Assembly (NCBI GenBank): GCA_018655275.1
Contig: JABIJZ010000002.1
Coordinates: 271,313-335,312, forward strand
Length of the DNA: 64,000 nucleotides
Direction: 5' to 3'
DNA from: Candidatus Peregrinibacteria bacterium
GTDB lineage: Bacteria; Patescibacteriota; Gracilibacteria; UBA1369; LOWO2-01-FULL-3
The position numbers and the translations under genes were made by a program. The notes beneath the pieces are model-generated. The model saw only the letters and a list, made by a program, of their open reading frames with translations. It searched no databases and was not told the origin of the DNA. This document shows positions 50,309 through 58,498 of this stretch, in pieces. Numbering within the stretch: position 1 is the first letter of the stretch; every line of letters begins with the position of its first letter.

Positions 50309-51688
50309 TTACCCATTATCCTCAGAAGTAGCCTCATCACCAGAAGCCTCCCCATCAGTCTCATCACCACCATCTGCACCTTCCGCCAAAGCTCTCGCTT
50401 CAACCGGAGCACCTTCATCATCCTCAACAACCGCCTCCTCCCACCACATTTTCAACCCATCTTCAAACAAACATCCAGCTCCAAGAGTTTGCCCAGCCAA
50501 AACTTCTAATCTCATAGATTTCCCTTCAGCCTTCAAAACCTCATCAGTAACCTCAAAAGGTTCCGCGCCTCTCGCAAGATCAATAACACTCAAAGCCTTA
50601 CTAGCCCCACTTTTCAAATGAACACTTTTCCCCGCAGGAACCTCAATCCAAAGAGATTTCCCAGCTTCCAAAGGATAATCAGCATTCAAAGTAGTTTTTT
50701 TAGTCAAAGCACGCGCAGATTTCTCCGCTTTAACAAGCAAATCGAGACTCGCAATACTCCAATCCCCAGTCTTCGCCTCAACCTTACTTTTATTGAAAAA
50801 TCCAGAAAGCTTCGCCCTTGGTCCAGCTATAGTTTGTTGCAATCCAGGATTAAGATTCGCGATAGCGGCATCAACTTCAGCTTTTGCATAATCATAGCCT
50901 ATAAAACCAAAAAGCATCTTCAAATAGCCATATTTCCCATTACCAGTCGCCATTTGGGCTACAAGGTCATTCCGCTTTTTAGCCATTTCCATCTTATTTT
51001 TACCCTTCAAATCTTTCGCATCGATAATCCCAATAAAAGACAAAATCGAAATCAAAAAATTACCTTTCTTATTAATTTCCGCAATAGCTGCCTGTTCACT
51101 AACAGGAGGCGCTTCTTCAACAACCTTCTCACCCAAAGAGTCAAAATCCACAACATCAACCGTAACATCCAAAACATTATTTGTATAAGCAACTTCAAAA
51201 GTTCTAACAGGTGTCTTCCCACCATCCTTCAAAACCTTAGCCTTGTTCAAATTGTCCAATAGAATAGCTTTCTCCTCACATTGACGAACAACTTCTTGAG
51301 CATAAACTTTCCCCATCACAGAAGCTCTTTCAGTATTTTCAATACTAGCAAAAATTCCCCCAAACACCTTAGGATCTGACATCAAGACGGTATACGCTGC
51401 CGTCTTCAAACCATCTTCAAACTTCTTTTTACTAGCTTCATCACTAACATCAAACGCCTTAGGCTTGCTATACATTCCAGATAGTTTTTCATAAATAACC
51501 TTCTTTTTTTCAAGAGAAACATTGTCACTTTCCAAATAAGACCGGAAAGAAGCCACCAACCCTTCATGATCACCCAAACCTTCACCAGTTTCTGGAGCTT
51601 TGACGATTGCTGGAGCTTTTGGAGCCCCCTCACCAGGAATTTCTCCTCCAACAAAGATTAACCGATTTTCATTAAACAAATTTTTCAT
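50309..51688 (-). CDS. Hypothetical protein, 459 aa, acidic C-terminal tail
   Basis: I do not recognise this protein. It begins MKNLFNENRLIFVGGE, has a Pro/Ala/Glu-rich stretch (16-36), a mainly helical region (40-190), a short hydrophobic stretch (about 207-222, GNFLISILSFIGIIDAKDLKGK), a further helical part, a beta-rich domain (about 335-425) and a tail of Asp, Glu, Gly and Ala (about 432-459). There is no signal peptide. An extended -10 promoter lies upstream. It may be a cytoplasmic or peripheral membrane protein; it is large and well expressed by the look of its promoter. Confidence 0.75.
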   Translation of the reverse strand: MKNLFNENRLIFVGGEIPGEGAPKAPAIVKAPETGEGLGDHEGLVASFRSYLESDNVSLEKKKVIYEKLSGMYSKPKAFDVSDEASKKKFEDGLKTAAYTVLMSDPKVFGGIFASIENTERASVMGKVYAQEVVRQCEEKAILLDNLNKAKVLKDGGKTPVRTFEVAYTNNVLDVTVDVVDFDSLGEKVVEEAPPVSEQAAIAEINKKGNFLISILSFIGIIDAKDLKGKNKMEMAKKRNDLVAQMATGNGKYGYLKMLFGFIGYDYAKAEVDAAIANLNPGLQQTIAGPRAKLSGFFNKSKVEAKTGDWSIASLDLLVKAEKSARALTKKTTLNADYPLEAGKSLWIEVPAGKSVHLKSGASKALSVIDLARGAEPFEVTDEVLKAEGKSMRLEVLAGQTLGAGCLFEDGLKMWWEEAVVEDDEGAPVEARALAEGADGGDETDGEASGDEATSEDNG

Positions 51689-51713
51689 AATTTTGGTTCT
51701 TAAACATCAACTA

Positions 51714-51742
51714 ATTATACCAGAAAAACACCCCTAAAACAA
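51714..51742 (-). promoter_or_regulatory. Promoter of the 50309-51688 gene
   Basis: On the minus strand TTGTTT (51737-51742) and TATAAT (51714-51719) are 17 bp apart, and TGG before TATAAT makes an extended -10. The leader is about 18 nt. Confidence 0.6.
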
Positions 51743-51777
51743 GGCTCCAAGCCCCAAATCTCCATTCACCCACTCCT

Positions 51778-53043
51778 TTACCACTTCAACAATTTCTCAA
51801 ACTCACCAGCATCCTCATAAGGCCCAATAATTGCCAATTTGAGCCGTTCAGGCACCAACAATTTCTCCGCAACCCTCCGAACATCCGCAACAGTCACAGC
51901 ATCAATCGAAGCCATAATTTCTTCAGGAGTCTTCGGACCATCGTGCAAAAGCTCATATTTCGCCAAAAGATGGGCGTATTCCTCACTATCCTCAAGACCC
52001 AAAACCATCTTTCCCTTCACAAAATTCTGCGCCTTCTTGAGCTCAGCCTCAGAAACATCCTCAGTGGCGATCAACTTGTACTGCTCAACGATTTTCTCAA
52101 CCGCCATATGCGCTCTCGCCGTATCAACACCAGCTGTAGTAGAAATAGCACCAGTATCCATATAATCATCCGTATTCGTCCTTATATAATACGCAAGCCC
52201 GTGAGCTTCACGCACATTCAAAAACATCCTACTCGACATATTCCCCCCGAGAATCACAGCCAAAATCTTCAAAATCCAGTGATCTTCATGAGTTTCCGAA
52301 TAAGCCTCAACACCACAAACCAAATGAGCCTGTTCGGTCTTTTTGTGCTTCAACGCAACTTTATCGGTTCCCTTTCCTTCAACATATTTTTCGAAATCAT
52401 AAGCTCGCTCAGACTTCTCCATCGGAAAAAACTTTTCGATCTTCGCAACCACCTCCTCATGATCAACATTTCCAGAGACAGCAACTACAAGATTGTCAGT
52501 CGAATACAACTCCTTTTTATATTTCACAAAATCTTCGTGATTCACAGAATTGATCACATCTTTCAACCCAATCTGATCCCAACCCAAAGGCTGATCTCCA
52601 TACATCAATTCCTCAAACTCCCACCCAACCTGATACATCGGCGTATCCTGATACATATTATATTCCTCGAGAATCACACCTCGCTCCTTCTCAATTTCCG
52701 CCTGTGCAAACTGCGCATTCAACATCATGTCAGAAAGCACATCGTACGCTGTATCCGCATTTTCTGACGCAACTTTTACATAATATCCCGCATATTCTTT
52801 GCCCGTAAACGCATTAAACTCACCACCAACAGAATCCACAGCCTCCGACACTTCTTTCGCATTTTTGAAACGATCTCCTCCCTTGAAAAACATGTGCTCA
52901 AGAAAGTGAGAAATCCCACTTATTTCACGAGTTTCATACCGCGACCCCGCACCAGTCAAAACCAAAACCGTCACCGCCTTTGTGCTTTCAAGTGTTTTCG
53001 TAATCACTCTCAAACCATTAGGTAAAGTTGTCTTTTTGAACAT
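51778..53043 (-). CDS. M16-family zinc peptidase
   Basis: The 421-residue protein is a single-chain M16B peptidase of the processing-peptidase type. The inverted zinc motif HFLEH is at 46-50, and the third ligand Glu is in KERGVILEEY (about residue 130). The C-terminal half has GNMSSRMFLNVREAHGLAYY, the R-Y pair that binds substrate. The ATG at 53043 starts at MFKKTTLPNGLRV, where homology begins. These enzymes clear peptides in the cytoplasm or envelope. It is divergent from the PBP gene across the palindrome cluster. Confidence 0.93.
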   Translation of the reverse strand: MFKKTTLPNGLRVITKTLESTKAVTVLVLTGAGSRYETREISGISHFLEHMFFKGGDRFKNAKEVSEAVDSVGGEFNAFTGKEYAGYYVKVASENADTAYDVLSDMMLNAQFAQAEIEKERGVILEEYNMYQDTPMYQVGWEFEELMYGDQPLGWDQIGLKDVINSVNHEDFVKYKKELYSTDNLVVAVSGNVDHEEVVAKIEKFFPMEKSERAYDFEKYVEGKGTDKVALKHKKTEQAHLVCGVEAYSETHEDHWILKILAVILGGNMSSRMFLNVREAHGLAYYIRTNTDDYMDTGAISTTAGVDTARAHMAVEKIVEQYKLIATEDVSEAELKKAQNFVKGKMVLGLEDSEEYAHLLAKYELLHDGPKTPEEIMASIDAVTVADVRRVAEKLLVPERLKLAIIGPYEDAGEFEKLLKW

Positions 53044-53364
53044 AAAAATAAGGATTAAATTTTCACCAAGTAAGTTAACATAAGAGATTGTAATTACCAA
53101 CCCAACCCCAATCCCGGGATTAGAATTCCCAACCTGGGAAAAATTCAACCCCGGGATTATCCCGGGAACAAAATTACAACCTGAAAAACAAAAAATTCGA
53201 AAAACTATCCTAATCTCTAACCCGTTAAATTCAACTCCGGAGTCACCCCGGGATTAAAAAACCCAACCTAGCAAAAATCCAACCCCGGGATCACCTCAAA
53301 AAAGTGGAACCGCTGAACAACATTGGAAATTTACTACTTTCACCTTCTCTGATATATTCAACCC
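53044..53364. repeat. Intergenic palindrome cluster (CCCGGG elements)
   Basis: This 321-bp gap holds no gene. It has five CCCGGG cores within perfect or near-perfect palindromes: AATCCCGGGATT (53110-53121), CCCGGGAT-T-ATCCCGGG (53150-53166), and single cores at 53247-53252 and 53284-53289. There is also a hairpin TTCCCA-ACC-TGGGAA (near 53126-53140) and ACTCCGGAGT (53234-53243). The phrase CAACCTrGnAAAAATyCAACCCCGGGAT occurs in two forms. The segment is GC-rich against an AT-rich background and looks like REP/BIME-type material. The PBP promoter is at its right end. Confidence 0.7.
53330..53358 (+). promoter_or_regulatory. Promoter of the PBP gene (leaderless)
   Basis: TTTACT (53330-53335) and TATATT (53353-53358) are 17 bp apart, with TGA before the -10 (extended -10). 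The predicted start falls at about 53365, the A of the ATG. Confidence 0.55.
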
Positions 53365-55620
53365 ATGCGCGAACCAAAAATCAACAAAATCACCCTCCTT
53401 ATAATAGGATCTGTTTTATTCTCCCTCATCTTGATCTCAAGACTTTTTTATCTGCAAATAATTAGACACGACCATTTCCTGCAAGTAGCCTCAATCGAAC
53501 ATTACGGATACGTCGAATTACCAGCTAGACGCGGCGAAATCATAATAAAAGACTACCATTCCGAAGAAGAATTTCTGCTAGCAACAAACACAACACTCGA
53601 GCTTTTGTACGTAGACCCAGCCCTCATCACAAACCCACAAGCGGTCACTGAAACATTAACCCCACTCATCTTCGACCTAGCGGAAGAAAGACAGTTTGAC
53701 AATGAACGTATCCAAGAAGCTGCAAAAAAATTACCAGAAGGCATCACCGAAGAAGAAAAAGAAGAAATCCTCAAAGCCAAAACAGACGAAGAACTCCTCG
53801 CAGAATTCAGAGAAGAAGTTTCAACAAAAGTATCATCATTGAAACGACCACAAGTCCTACTCGCAACCGAACTTGAGCAGAAACAAATCAACGAAATCAA
53901 TTCATTCAAAGTAAAAGGAATCGAAGTGGTAGGCAGCAATCTTTATGCATATCCACCAGAAATCACAAACCACGCAGGTGCCGCAGAACACCTCGCTCCA
54001 ATCATAGAAATCCCAACCAAAAGACTCGGACAAATCCTCGCAGGAATTAATAGATACGTTGTACTGGCACGCAAACTCGACCCAGAAATTTCAGCACAAA
54101 TCCACGAAGCCATCATCTTGGACGAAAACGACGACCTCGCTGGAATAGGCATGCAGGAAGAATACTTCCGATATTATCCAGAAAACACATTAGCCTCAAA
54201 CTTGATAGGATTTGTAGACCACGCAGGGGTCGGCCAGTACGGGATTGAAAGTTCTTTCAACACAGAACTTCAAGGCCAAAAAGGAAAATTCCAAACTCAA
54301 AAAGATTCCATCGGAAGACAAGTCATTTCAGGCGACAGCGTAATCCAACCAGCAATCGACGGAGACGACATAATCTTGACCATCGATCGCCCAATCCAAC
54401 TTCAAGTCGAGAAAATACTAAGCCAAGACTCCCAAAGCTATCAAGCAGACAGCGCCCAAGCCTTGATCATGGAGCCAAAAACCGGAAAAATCATAGCAAT
54501 GGCCAACTACCCGAATTTCAGTCCAAACAACTACGGAGACGTTTACAAAAAAATCTACATCAACCTCACACCAGAAGACATCGAAAAACTCGTCCCATCA
54601 AACACAGAAGGACTTTTTTATTTTTACCGCAACGTGGACACCCACGATTTCTACTACATTTTTGAAGAAAAAACCAAAGACGGCCAAGTCGAGTATTACA
54701 GATACGAAAACTTCGTAGGCCCAGCCGCATATCAAAACAAAGTTGTTACATTGCCATACGAGCCAGGCTCAGTTTTCAAATCAGTGATCATGTCTATGGC
54801 ATTAGACGACAACGATCTTCGGCCAAACTCAACCTTCAACGATTCAGGTCCAATAGGAGTGGATTGGAACAAATACAAGGACGACTTTGACTTCTACATT
54901 CACAACTCAGAAAACGATTATTACGGCCGAGGAACATCGATGACAAAAGTCCTCGAAAGATCCCTCAACACCGGAATGACATACGTCGCAAAAACAATCG
55001 GCCCAGCCCTCATGTACAACTACATGGAAAAATTCGGATTCGGTGACCGAACCGACATCGAATTTAGCAACGAAGCCTCAGGCAAAATCGAATACTACGA
55101 CCTCTGGACAGAGTCAGAACTCGCAACCCACGCATTCGGACAAGGTATCACCACAACTCTTCTACAACTCGCAAATTCATACTGCACCCTCGCAAATGGA
55201 GGCCTCTTGATGCAACCATACATCATCGAAGAAATCCGCCACGATGACGGCTCAACAACAGAAAACGAACCTCACGAAATCCGAAGAGTAATATCCGAAG
55301 ACTCTTCAAGCAAAATAACTGCAATGTTAGTTTCCGCAGTAGAGAACGGAGTAGCAAAACCAGCCAGCGTAAGCAGCCACTACATCGCCGGAAAAACCGG
55401 AACATCCCAAACATACAAACACGGAAAACCTTTGAAAGGAGCTGGAACAACCATAACTTCATTCTGCGGATATGGCCCAGTAGACGATCCACAATTCGTA
55501 ATCTGCATCAAATACGACCATCCCCGCTCAAGCGAATGGGGATCACGAACAGCCGCACCAACCTTCAGTCGAATCACCGACTACCTTTTCAATTACTACA
55601 ACATCCCACCGGATAAGTAG
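53365..55620 (+). CDS. Class B penicillin-binding protein (FtsI/PBP2 type)
   Basis: This is a monofunctional transpeptidase that cross-links peptidoglycan. The 751-residue protein has one N-terminal membrane helix (about 8-32), the dimerisation motif LPARRGEII, a large insertion-rich pedestal domain (about 60-330), and the transpeptidase domain with SxxK in PGSVFKS (Ser about 470), SxN in ERSLNTGM and KTG in AGKTGTSQ (about 676). All three motifs are intact. Whether it serves division (FtsI) or elongation (PBP2) cannot be told. A highly acidic segment (about 115-155) is unusual. It ends 2 bp from the convergent unknown gene. Confidence 0.93.
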   Translation: MREPKINKITLLIIGSVLFSLILISRLFYLQIIRHDHFLQVASIEHYGYVELPARRGEIIIKDYHSEEEFLLATNTTLELLYVDPALITNPQAVTETLTPLIFDLAEERQFDNERIQEAAKKLPEGITEEEKEEILKAKTDEELLAEFREEVSTKVSSLKRPQVLLATELEQKQINEINSFKVKGIEVVGSNLYAYPPEITNHAGAAEHLAPIIEIPTKRLGQILAGINRYVVLARKLDPEISAQIHEAIILDENDDLAGIGMQEEYFRYYPENTLASNLIGFVDHAGVGQYGIESSFNTELQGQKGKFQTQKDSIGRQVISGDSVIQPAIDGDDIILTIDRPIQLQVEKILSQDSQSYQADSAQALIMEPKTGKIIAMANYPNFSPNNYGDVYKKIYINLTPEDIEKLVPSNTEGLFYFYRNVDTHDFYYIFEEKTKDGQVEYYRYENFVGPAAYQNKVVTLPYEPGSVFKSVIMSMALDDNDLRPNSTFNDSGPIGVDWNKYKDDFDFYIHNSENDYYGRGTSMTKVLERSLNTGMTYVAKTIGPALMYNYMEKFGFGDRTDIEFSNEASGKIEYYDLWTESELATHAFGQGITTTLLQLANSYCTLANGGLLMQPYIIEEIRHDDGSTTENEPHEIRRVISEDSSSKITAMLVSAVENGVAKPASVSSHYIAGKTGTSQTYKHGKPLKGAGTTITSFCGYGPVDDPQFVICIKYDHPRSSEWGSRTAAPTFSRITDYLFNYYNIPPDK

Positions 55621-55622
55621 AA

Positions 55623-56507
55623 CTACCCTTCCACCCCAAGAACCTTCAAAATCCTATAGAAATTCCCTTTAATATAATTTATACAGTAAGTCTTTGAATC
55701 TGAAATTCCCAGATTCCACCCACACTTCTCACAAGCTCTCATCACCAAGTCCATAATATCAGAGGCTTTATCCCCCTCACGAAACAACAAAGGAGCACTA
55801 GGATTATCAAGAGTACGAACAGGCACAGGATTATCTTTTTCAAACCTCCCAGTCCGCTGAACCATCCTAGGTTTAGAAAAAAACCTCACTACTCCGGCAG
55901 AATCATGCTCTTGCAAAACAGAAACAGCTTTATTCACAACCTCTACTATTTGGAAAGCCCTTTCATCTCCCAAGACACTTCGAGCCTCGCCATCGGGACC
56001 AATTTCGCTCTCTTCTGTTCCAAATCGAAAATTAGTAGTCAAATCAGGCCTCCTCCCCAACCATTTTTCAACATACTCACCCATCTCAGCCTCACTTCCC
56101 AAATCATGACCAAAAATACGAGGACCACCCATCATACGAAGACCCTCTGTACACCCCTCCCTATAAAAAGACCTCCACGCATCAGCTAAAATCTCAGCAG
56201 AACAAGATCGAATAGCGGCACCCCTACCCCCTTCTCTTCCATCCTCTTGCCTAAATTGCAAATGCCTATTCTCACTAAAAGTCCACTTTTGATCCCCATG
56301 CTTTTCATCCATATACCTTTCATAATCCAAAAACTGAGCATCGTCATCCAACCCAATAACAACCTCCCTGCCAACTTTATTAGCAATAATCGCAGAAAAA
56401 TCACGCACCATCCCAAGACTCCGTGCAGGACTCATCACCAACGGTTCAGAAGCAACTTCAGAAACTCCATCACATTCATCAACTGAAACAGCAAGACTTC
56501 CCAACAT
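55623..56507 (-). CDS. Hypothetical protein, 294 aa
   Basis: Not recognised. It has no signal peptide or membrane helix and reads as a soluble alpha/beta protein with conserved-looking parts DFSAIIANKVGREVVIGLDDDAQFLDYERYM (35-65), FFSKPRMVQRTGRFE (about 207-221) and a C-terminal ACEKCGWNLGISDSKTYCINYIKGNFYRIL with three Cys. The ATG at 56507 is 28 bp from a very good promoter (TTGACA-17-TAAAGT). It is one of the scattered single unknown genes. Function unknown. Confidence 0.7.
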   Translation of the reverse strand: MLGSLAVSVDECDGVSEVASEPLVMSPARSLGMVRDFSAIIANKVGREVVIGLDDDAQFLDYERYMDEKHGDQKWTFSENRHLQFRQEDGREGGRGAAIRSCSAEILADAWRSFYREGCTEGLRMMGGPRIFGHDLGSEAEMGEYVEKWLGRRPDLTTNFRFGTEESEIGPDGEARSVLGDERAFQIVEVVNKAVSVLQEHDSAGVVRFFSKPRMVQRTGRFEKDNPVPVRTLDNPSAPLLFREGDKASDIMDLVMRACEKCGWNLGISDSKTYCINYIKGNFYRILKVLGVEG

Positions 56508-56534
56508 GATTACTTGGTTAATAACAAGGAGTAA

Positions 56535-56563
56535 ACTTTAACAGTTTTCCTCGGAAATGTCAA
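56535..56563 (-). promoter_or_regulatory. Promoter of the 55623-56507 gene
   Basis: On the minus strand TTGACA (56558-56563) and TAAAGT (56535-56540) are 17 bp apart. The leader is about 22 nt and holds AAGTAAT but no Shine-Dalgarno sequence. Confidence 0.7.
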
Positions 56564-56686
56564 GCACGCGTCCTAAAAACCTCCACATATCCCAAAACAA
56601 TCAAAATCAATACAAAAAAGACGTTTTGTTGAAAACTAGCCAAAATACAAGTAAAATCCATTCGTAGTAAAATACCAAAGAAAAAG

Positions 56687-56715
56687 TTGTCAAATAACGT
56701 TCATTGTGTTATAAA
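56687..56715 (+). promoter_or_regulatory. Promoter of the MraZ-like gene
   Basis: TTGTCA (56687-56692) and TATAAA (56710-56715) are 17 bp apart, about 30 bp before the ATG at 56745. Confidence 0.65.
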
Positions 56716-56744
56716 GCCCCCTTCGAAATAACATTAATACCCAC

Positions 56745-57449
56745 ATGCGAGTAAACTTAAACGCAGGACAATCAGGAGCCACTCCCCCAGAGATCCTCGG
56801 TCCATCTGGAAGACCAGCAAGGCAACTTCAGGAGCAAAAAGTAGCAGCAAACCCAGTTTCTAAAGCAACCAGAGCAGCAATCACAAAACAAATAGATCTA
56901 ATAGTTGAAAGAATGTCAGAAGACCCCCTTTTGAATATACAAAACATACAAACACCAAATGGAACAACCCTAACAGTCGTCCAAAACACAACAGTCATAG
57001 CATTAATCATCGACAGAATAAACGAAATAAGACTAATAACACTCGCAACCCCTGCCGACGAAGCCTTGAGGATATTTCATGGAGAAAAAACAGTAGCCCT
57101 AGATGACAAAAACAGAATTTCCATGAAAGCCGTTGACATAGAGCCAGCATTCTTAATTTGCAAACAAGGAGAAGCAGGAATATATGCAGTTTTAACAGAA
57201 GTCCCCATTGAGCTAGACATGAAAGGCTTTAGGTCATTTAAAGTAAATCCAGATGGTTCAGGAAGAGTACTACTACCCCAAAAAGCAATCAATCTCCCTC
57301 CAGGCGAAAAACTAAGAGAGTTAAAATTAAGAGGCCATAAAAATCTAATGTCCATAACCCCCGAAGGAGCACCAGATATCGATGTCGCAGACCGAGTCCT
57401 TTTATCTATTCTGACACAAGTAGCAATGACAAAACAAATGCTCCATTAG
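56745..57449 (+). CDS. Divergent MraZ-like (double SpoVT-AbrB) protein with N-terminal extension
   Basis: The 234-residue protein has a helical N-terminal part (1-110) with a disordered Gly/Pro start, then two half-sites of the MraZ type: FHGEKTVALDDKNRISM (DXXXR at 120-124) and SFKVNPDGSGRVLLPQ (DXXXR at 170-174), followed by GEKLRELKLRGHKNLMSITPE, which matches the MraZ strand before the helix. MraZ is a DNA-binding regulator of the division cluster. This one is not next to mraW/ftsL but is one gene away from a class B PBP gene. The N-terminal extension is not part of MraZ. The family call rests on motif spacing, by eye. Confidence 0.55.
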   Translation: MRVNLNAGQSGATPPEILGPSGRPARQLQEQKVAANPVSKATRAAITKQIDLIVERMSEDPLLNIQNIQTPNGTTLTVVQNTTVIALIIDRINEIRLITLATPADEALRIFHGEKTVALDDKNRISMKAVDIEPAFLICKQGEAGIYAVLTEVPIELDMKGFRSFKVNPDGSGRVLLPQKAINLPPGEKLRELKLRGHKNLMSITPEGAPDIDVADRVLLSILTQVAMTKQMLH

Positions 57450-57925
57450 TCCTCAGTCACACCACCCACCTCTTCAGCCGTCTCCCGACAACCATCATTA
57501 ACAAAAAGTGAAGGCAACGGTTTCCTTCCCCTACCCTCAAGTTTTTCTACATTAAAAACAACTCTATATTTACGTACACCTAACAAGGAAACATCATTTA
57601 TAGCATGAATGTCTAACAATCCACGCCTCAACAATTCACTATTCACATGATCAGGACCATTCACAACAATCTCTGCAACAAACATCCTCCCTCCCTGATA
57701 AGAACTAAACCGATCAAAACTAAAAGTAGCATCTGCAAAACAACGATGAGCTCTCAAAACAACCTCAAGTCTTTGCACCAACTCATCTCTAGCTTCAGCC
57801 TCAGGACCACCATTTTCAATAACAGGAAAATCCGTCATTCGTCCCCCAGCCCCAGGTCGATTAGCAATCAATCCCAAAATCTCTGCAGTAGGCCTAGTTT
57901 TTCCCCCAGGTACATCAACACTCAT
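57446..57925 (-). CDS. Hypothetical protein, 159 aa
   Basis: Not recognised. The product is soluble, with a Gly/Pro-rich start (1-45), a helix ELVQRLEVVLRAHRCFADATFSF (about 48-70), an alpha/beta core GGRMFVAEIVVNGPDHVNSELLRRGLLDIHAI and YRVVFNVEKL, and a disordered end. The core might be a small ferredoxin-like fold. It has one of the best promoters of the window (TTGACA-17-TATAGT). Its 3' end overlaps that of the MraZ-like gene by 4 bp. Confidence 0.65.
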   Translation of the reverse strand: MSVDVPGGKTRPTAEILGLIANRPGAGGRMTDFPVIENGGPEAEARDELVQRLEVVLRAHRCFADATFSFDRFSSYQGGRMFVAEIVVNGPDHVNSELLRRGLLDIHAINDVSLLGVRKYRVVFNVEKLEGRGRKPLPSLFVNDGCRETAEEVGGVTED

Positions 57926-57953
57926 AAAAAACGGTTATCTCAAATTGGAAATA

Positions 57954-57982
57954 ACTATAACTACGATGCGCTCTTTTGTCAA
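57954..57982 (-). promoter_or_regulatory. Promoter of the 57446-57925 gene
   Basis: On the minus strand TTGACA (57977-57982) and TATAGT (57954-57959) are 17 bp apart. It lies just after the tRNA-Trp gene on the same strand. Confidence 0.7.
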
Positions 57983-58009
57983 ACCCCGCAGGTTAACTTA
58001 CTAACGAAC

Positions 58010-58085
58010 TGGCAGGCCCACCAGGATTCGAACCCGGACTTTTGGTTTTGGAGACCAACGTGCTAACCGTTGACACTATGGGCCT
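58010..58085 (-). tRNA. tRNA-Trp (anticodon CCA)
   Basis: The cloverleaf is complete: acceptor AGGCCCA/TGGGCCT, D arm, anticodon stem TTGGT/ACCAA with loop CTCCAAA (anticodon CCA), T arm with TTCGAAT and an encoded CCA. Only CCA is found, so UGA is not read by this tRNA beyond normal wobble limits, which fits UGA as a stop. rpmG lies 72 bp upstream on the same strand. Confidence 0.95.
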
Positions 58086-58157
58086 ATAAGTAAAAGAACG
58101 TGCACATTCTATAGATTGGCATCATATTTTGCAATCCCGACGTCTATCAACCAAATA

Positions 58158-58337
58158 TTAATTCCCCTTCTTTGTGTCCTTTCTTTTGTGCTCTTGGTGA
58201 CTTCGACATTGTGGACAGAATTTCTTCAATTCTTTCACGATTCGTTCGTTTTCACGCTTGTTGTAGTAGGTAACGTAGTTTGCGCGTTTACATCCGCCAC
58301 AGAACCAAGTTGCATACTGACTTTTTCCTTTCGCCAT
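58158..58337 (-). CDS. rpmG: Ribosomal protein bL33
   Basis: bL33 is a small protein of the large ribosomal subunit. The 59-residue product is the zinc-ribbon type with four Cys (C13, C16, C41, C44 in WFCGGC and FCPQC). It contains NYVTYYNKRENERIVKELKKFCPQC, close to the family consensus. It is encoded just upstream of tRNA-Trp; rpmG, tRNA-Trp, secE and nusG are neighbours in many bacteria, but secE and nusG are not here. A promoter TTGACT-16-TACAAT lies upstream. There is no Shine-Dalgarno sequence. Confidence 0.95.
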   Translation of the reverse strand: MAKGKSQYATWFCGGCKRANYVTYYNKRENERIVKELKKFCPQCRSHQEHKRKDTKKGN

Positions 58338-58366
58338 ATTTAAAGTTTTTAGTAATTTGCAGACGT

Positions 58367-58394
58367 ATTGTATATAAAAGCTTCAAGAAGTCAA
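58367..58394 (-). promoter_or_regulatory. Promoter of rpmG-tRNA-Trp
   Basis: On the minus strand TTGACT (58389-58394) and TACAAT (58367-58372) are 16 bp apart, about 30 bp before the rpmG ATG. Confidence 0.6.
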
Positions 58395-58447
58395 ACAGAA
58401 GTCGCTACCCCTCCTCCAAAACAATTCCACCAACATCACCCCATGCA

Positions 58448-58475
58448 TTGACAAAACCCGTAAAAATGATAAAAT
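58448..58475 (+). promoter_or_regulatory. Promoter of the 58499 gene
   Basis: TTGACA (58448-58453) and TAAAAT (58470-58475) are 16 bp apart, about 24 bp before the ATG. Confidence 0.65.
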
Positions 58476-58498
58476 CACCCACCAAATAACCCAAAGAA

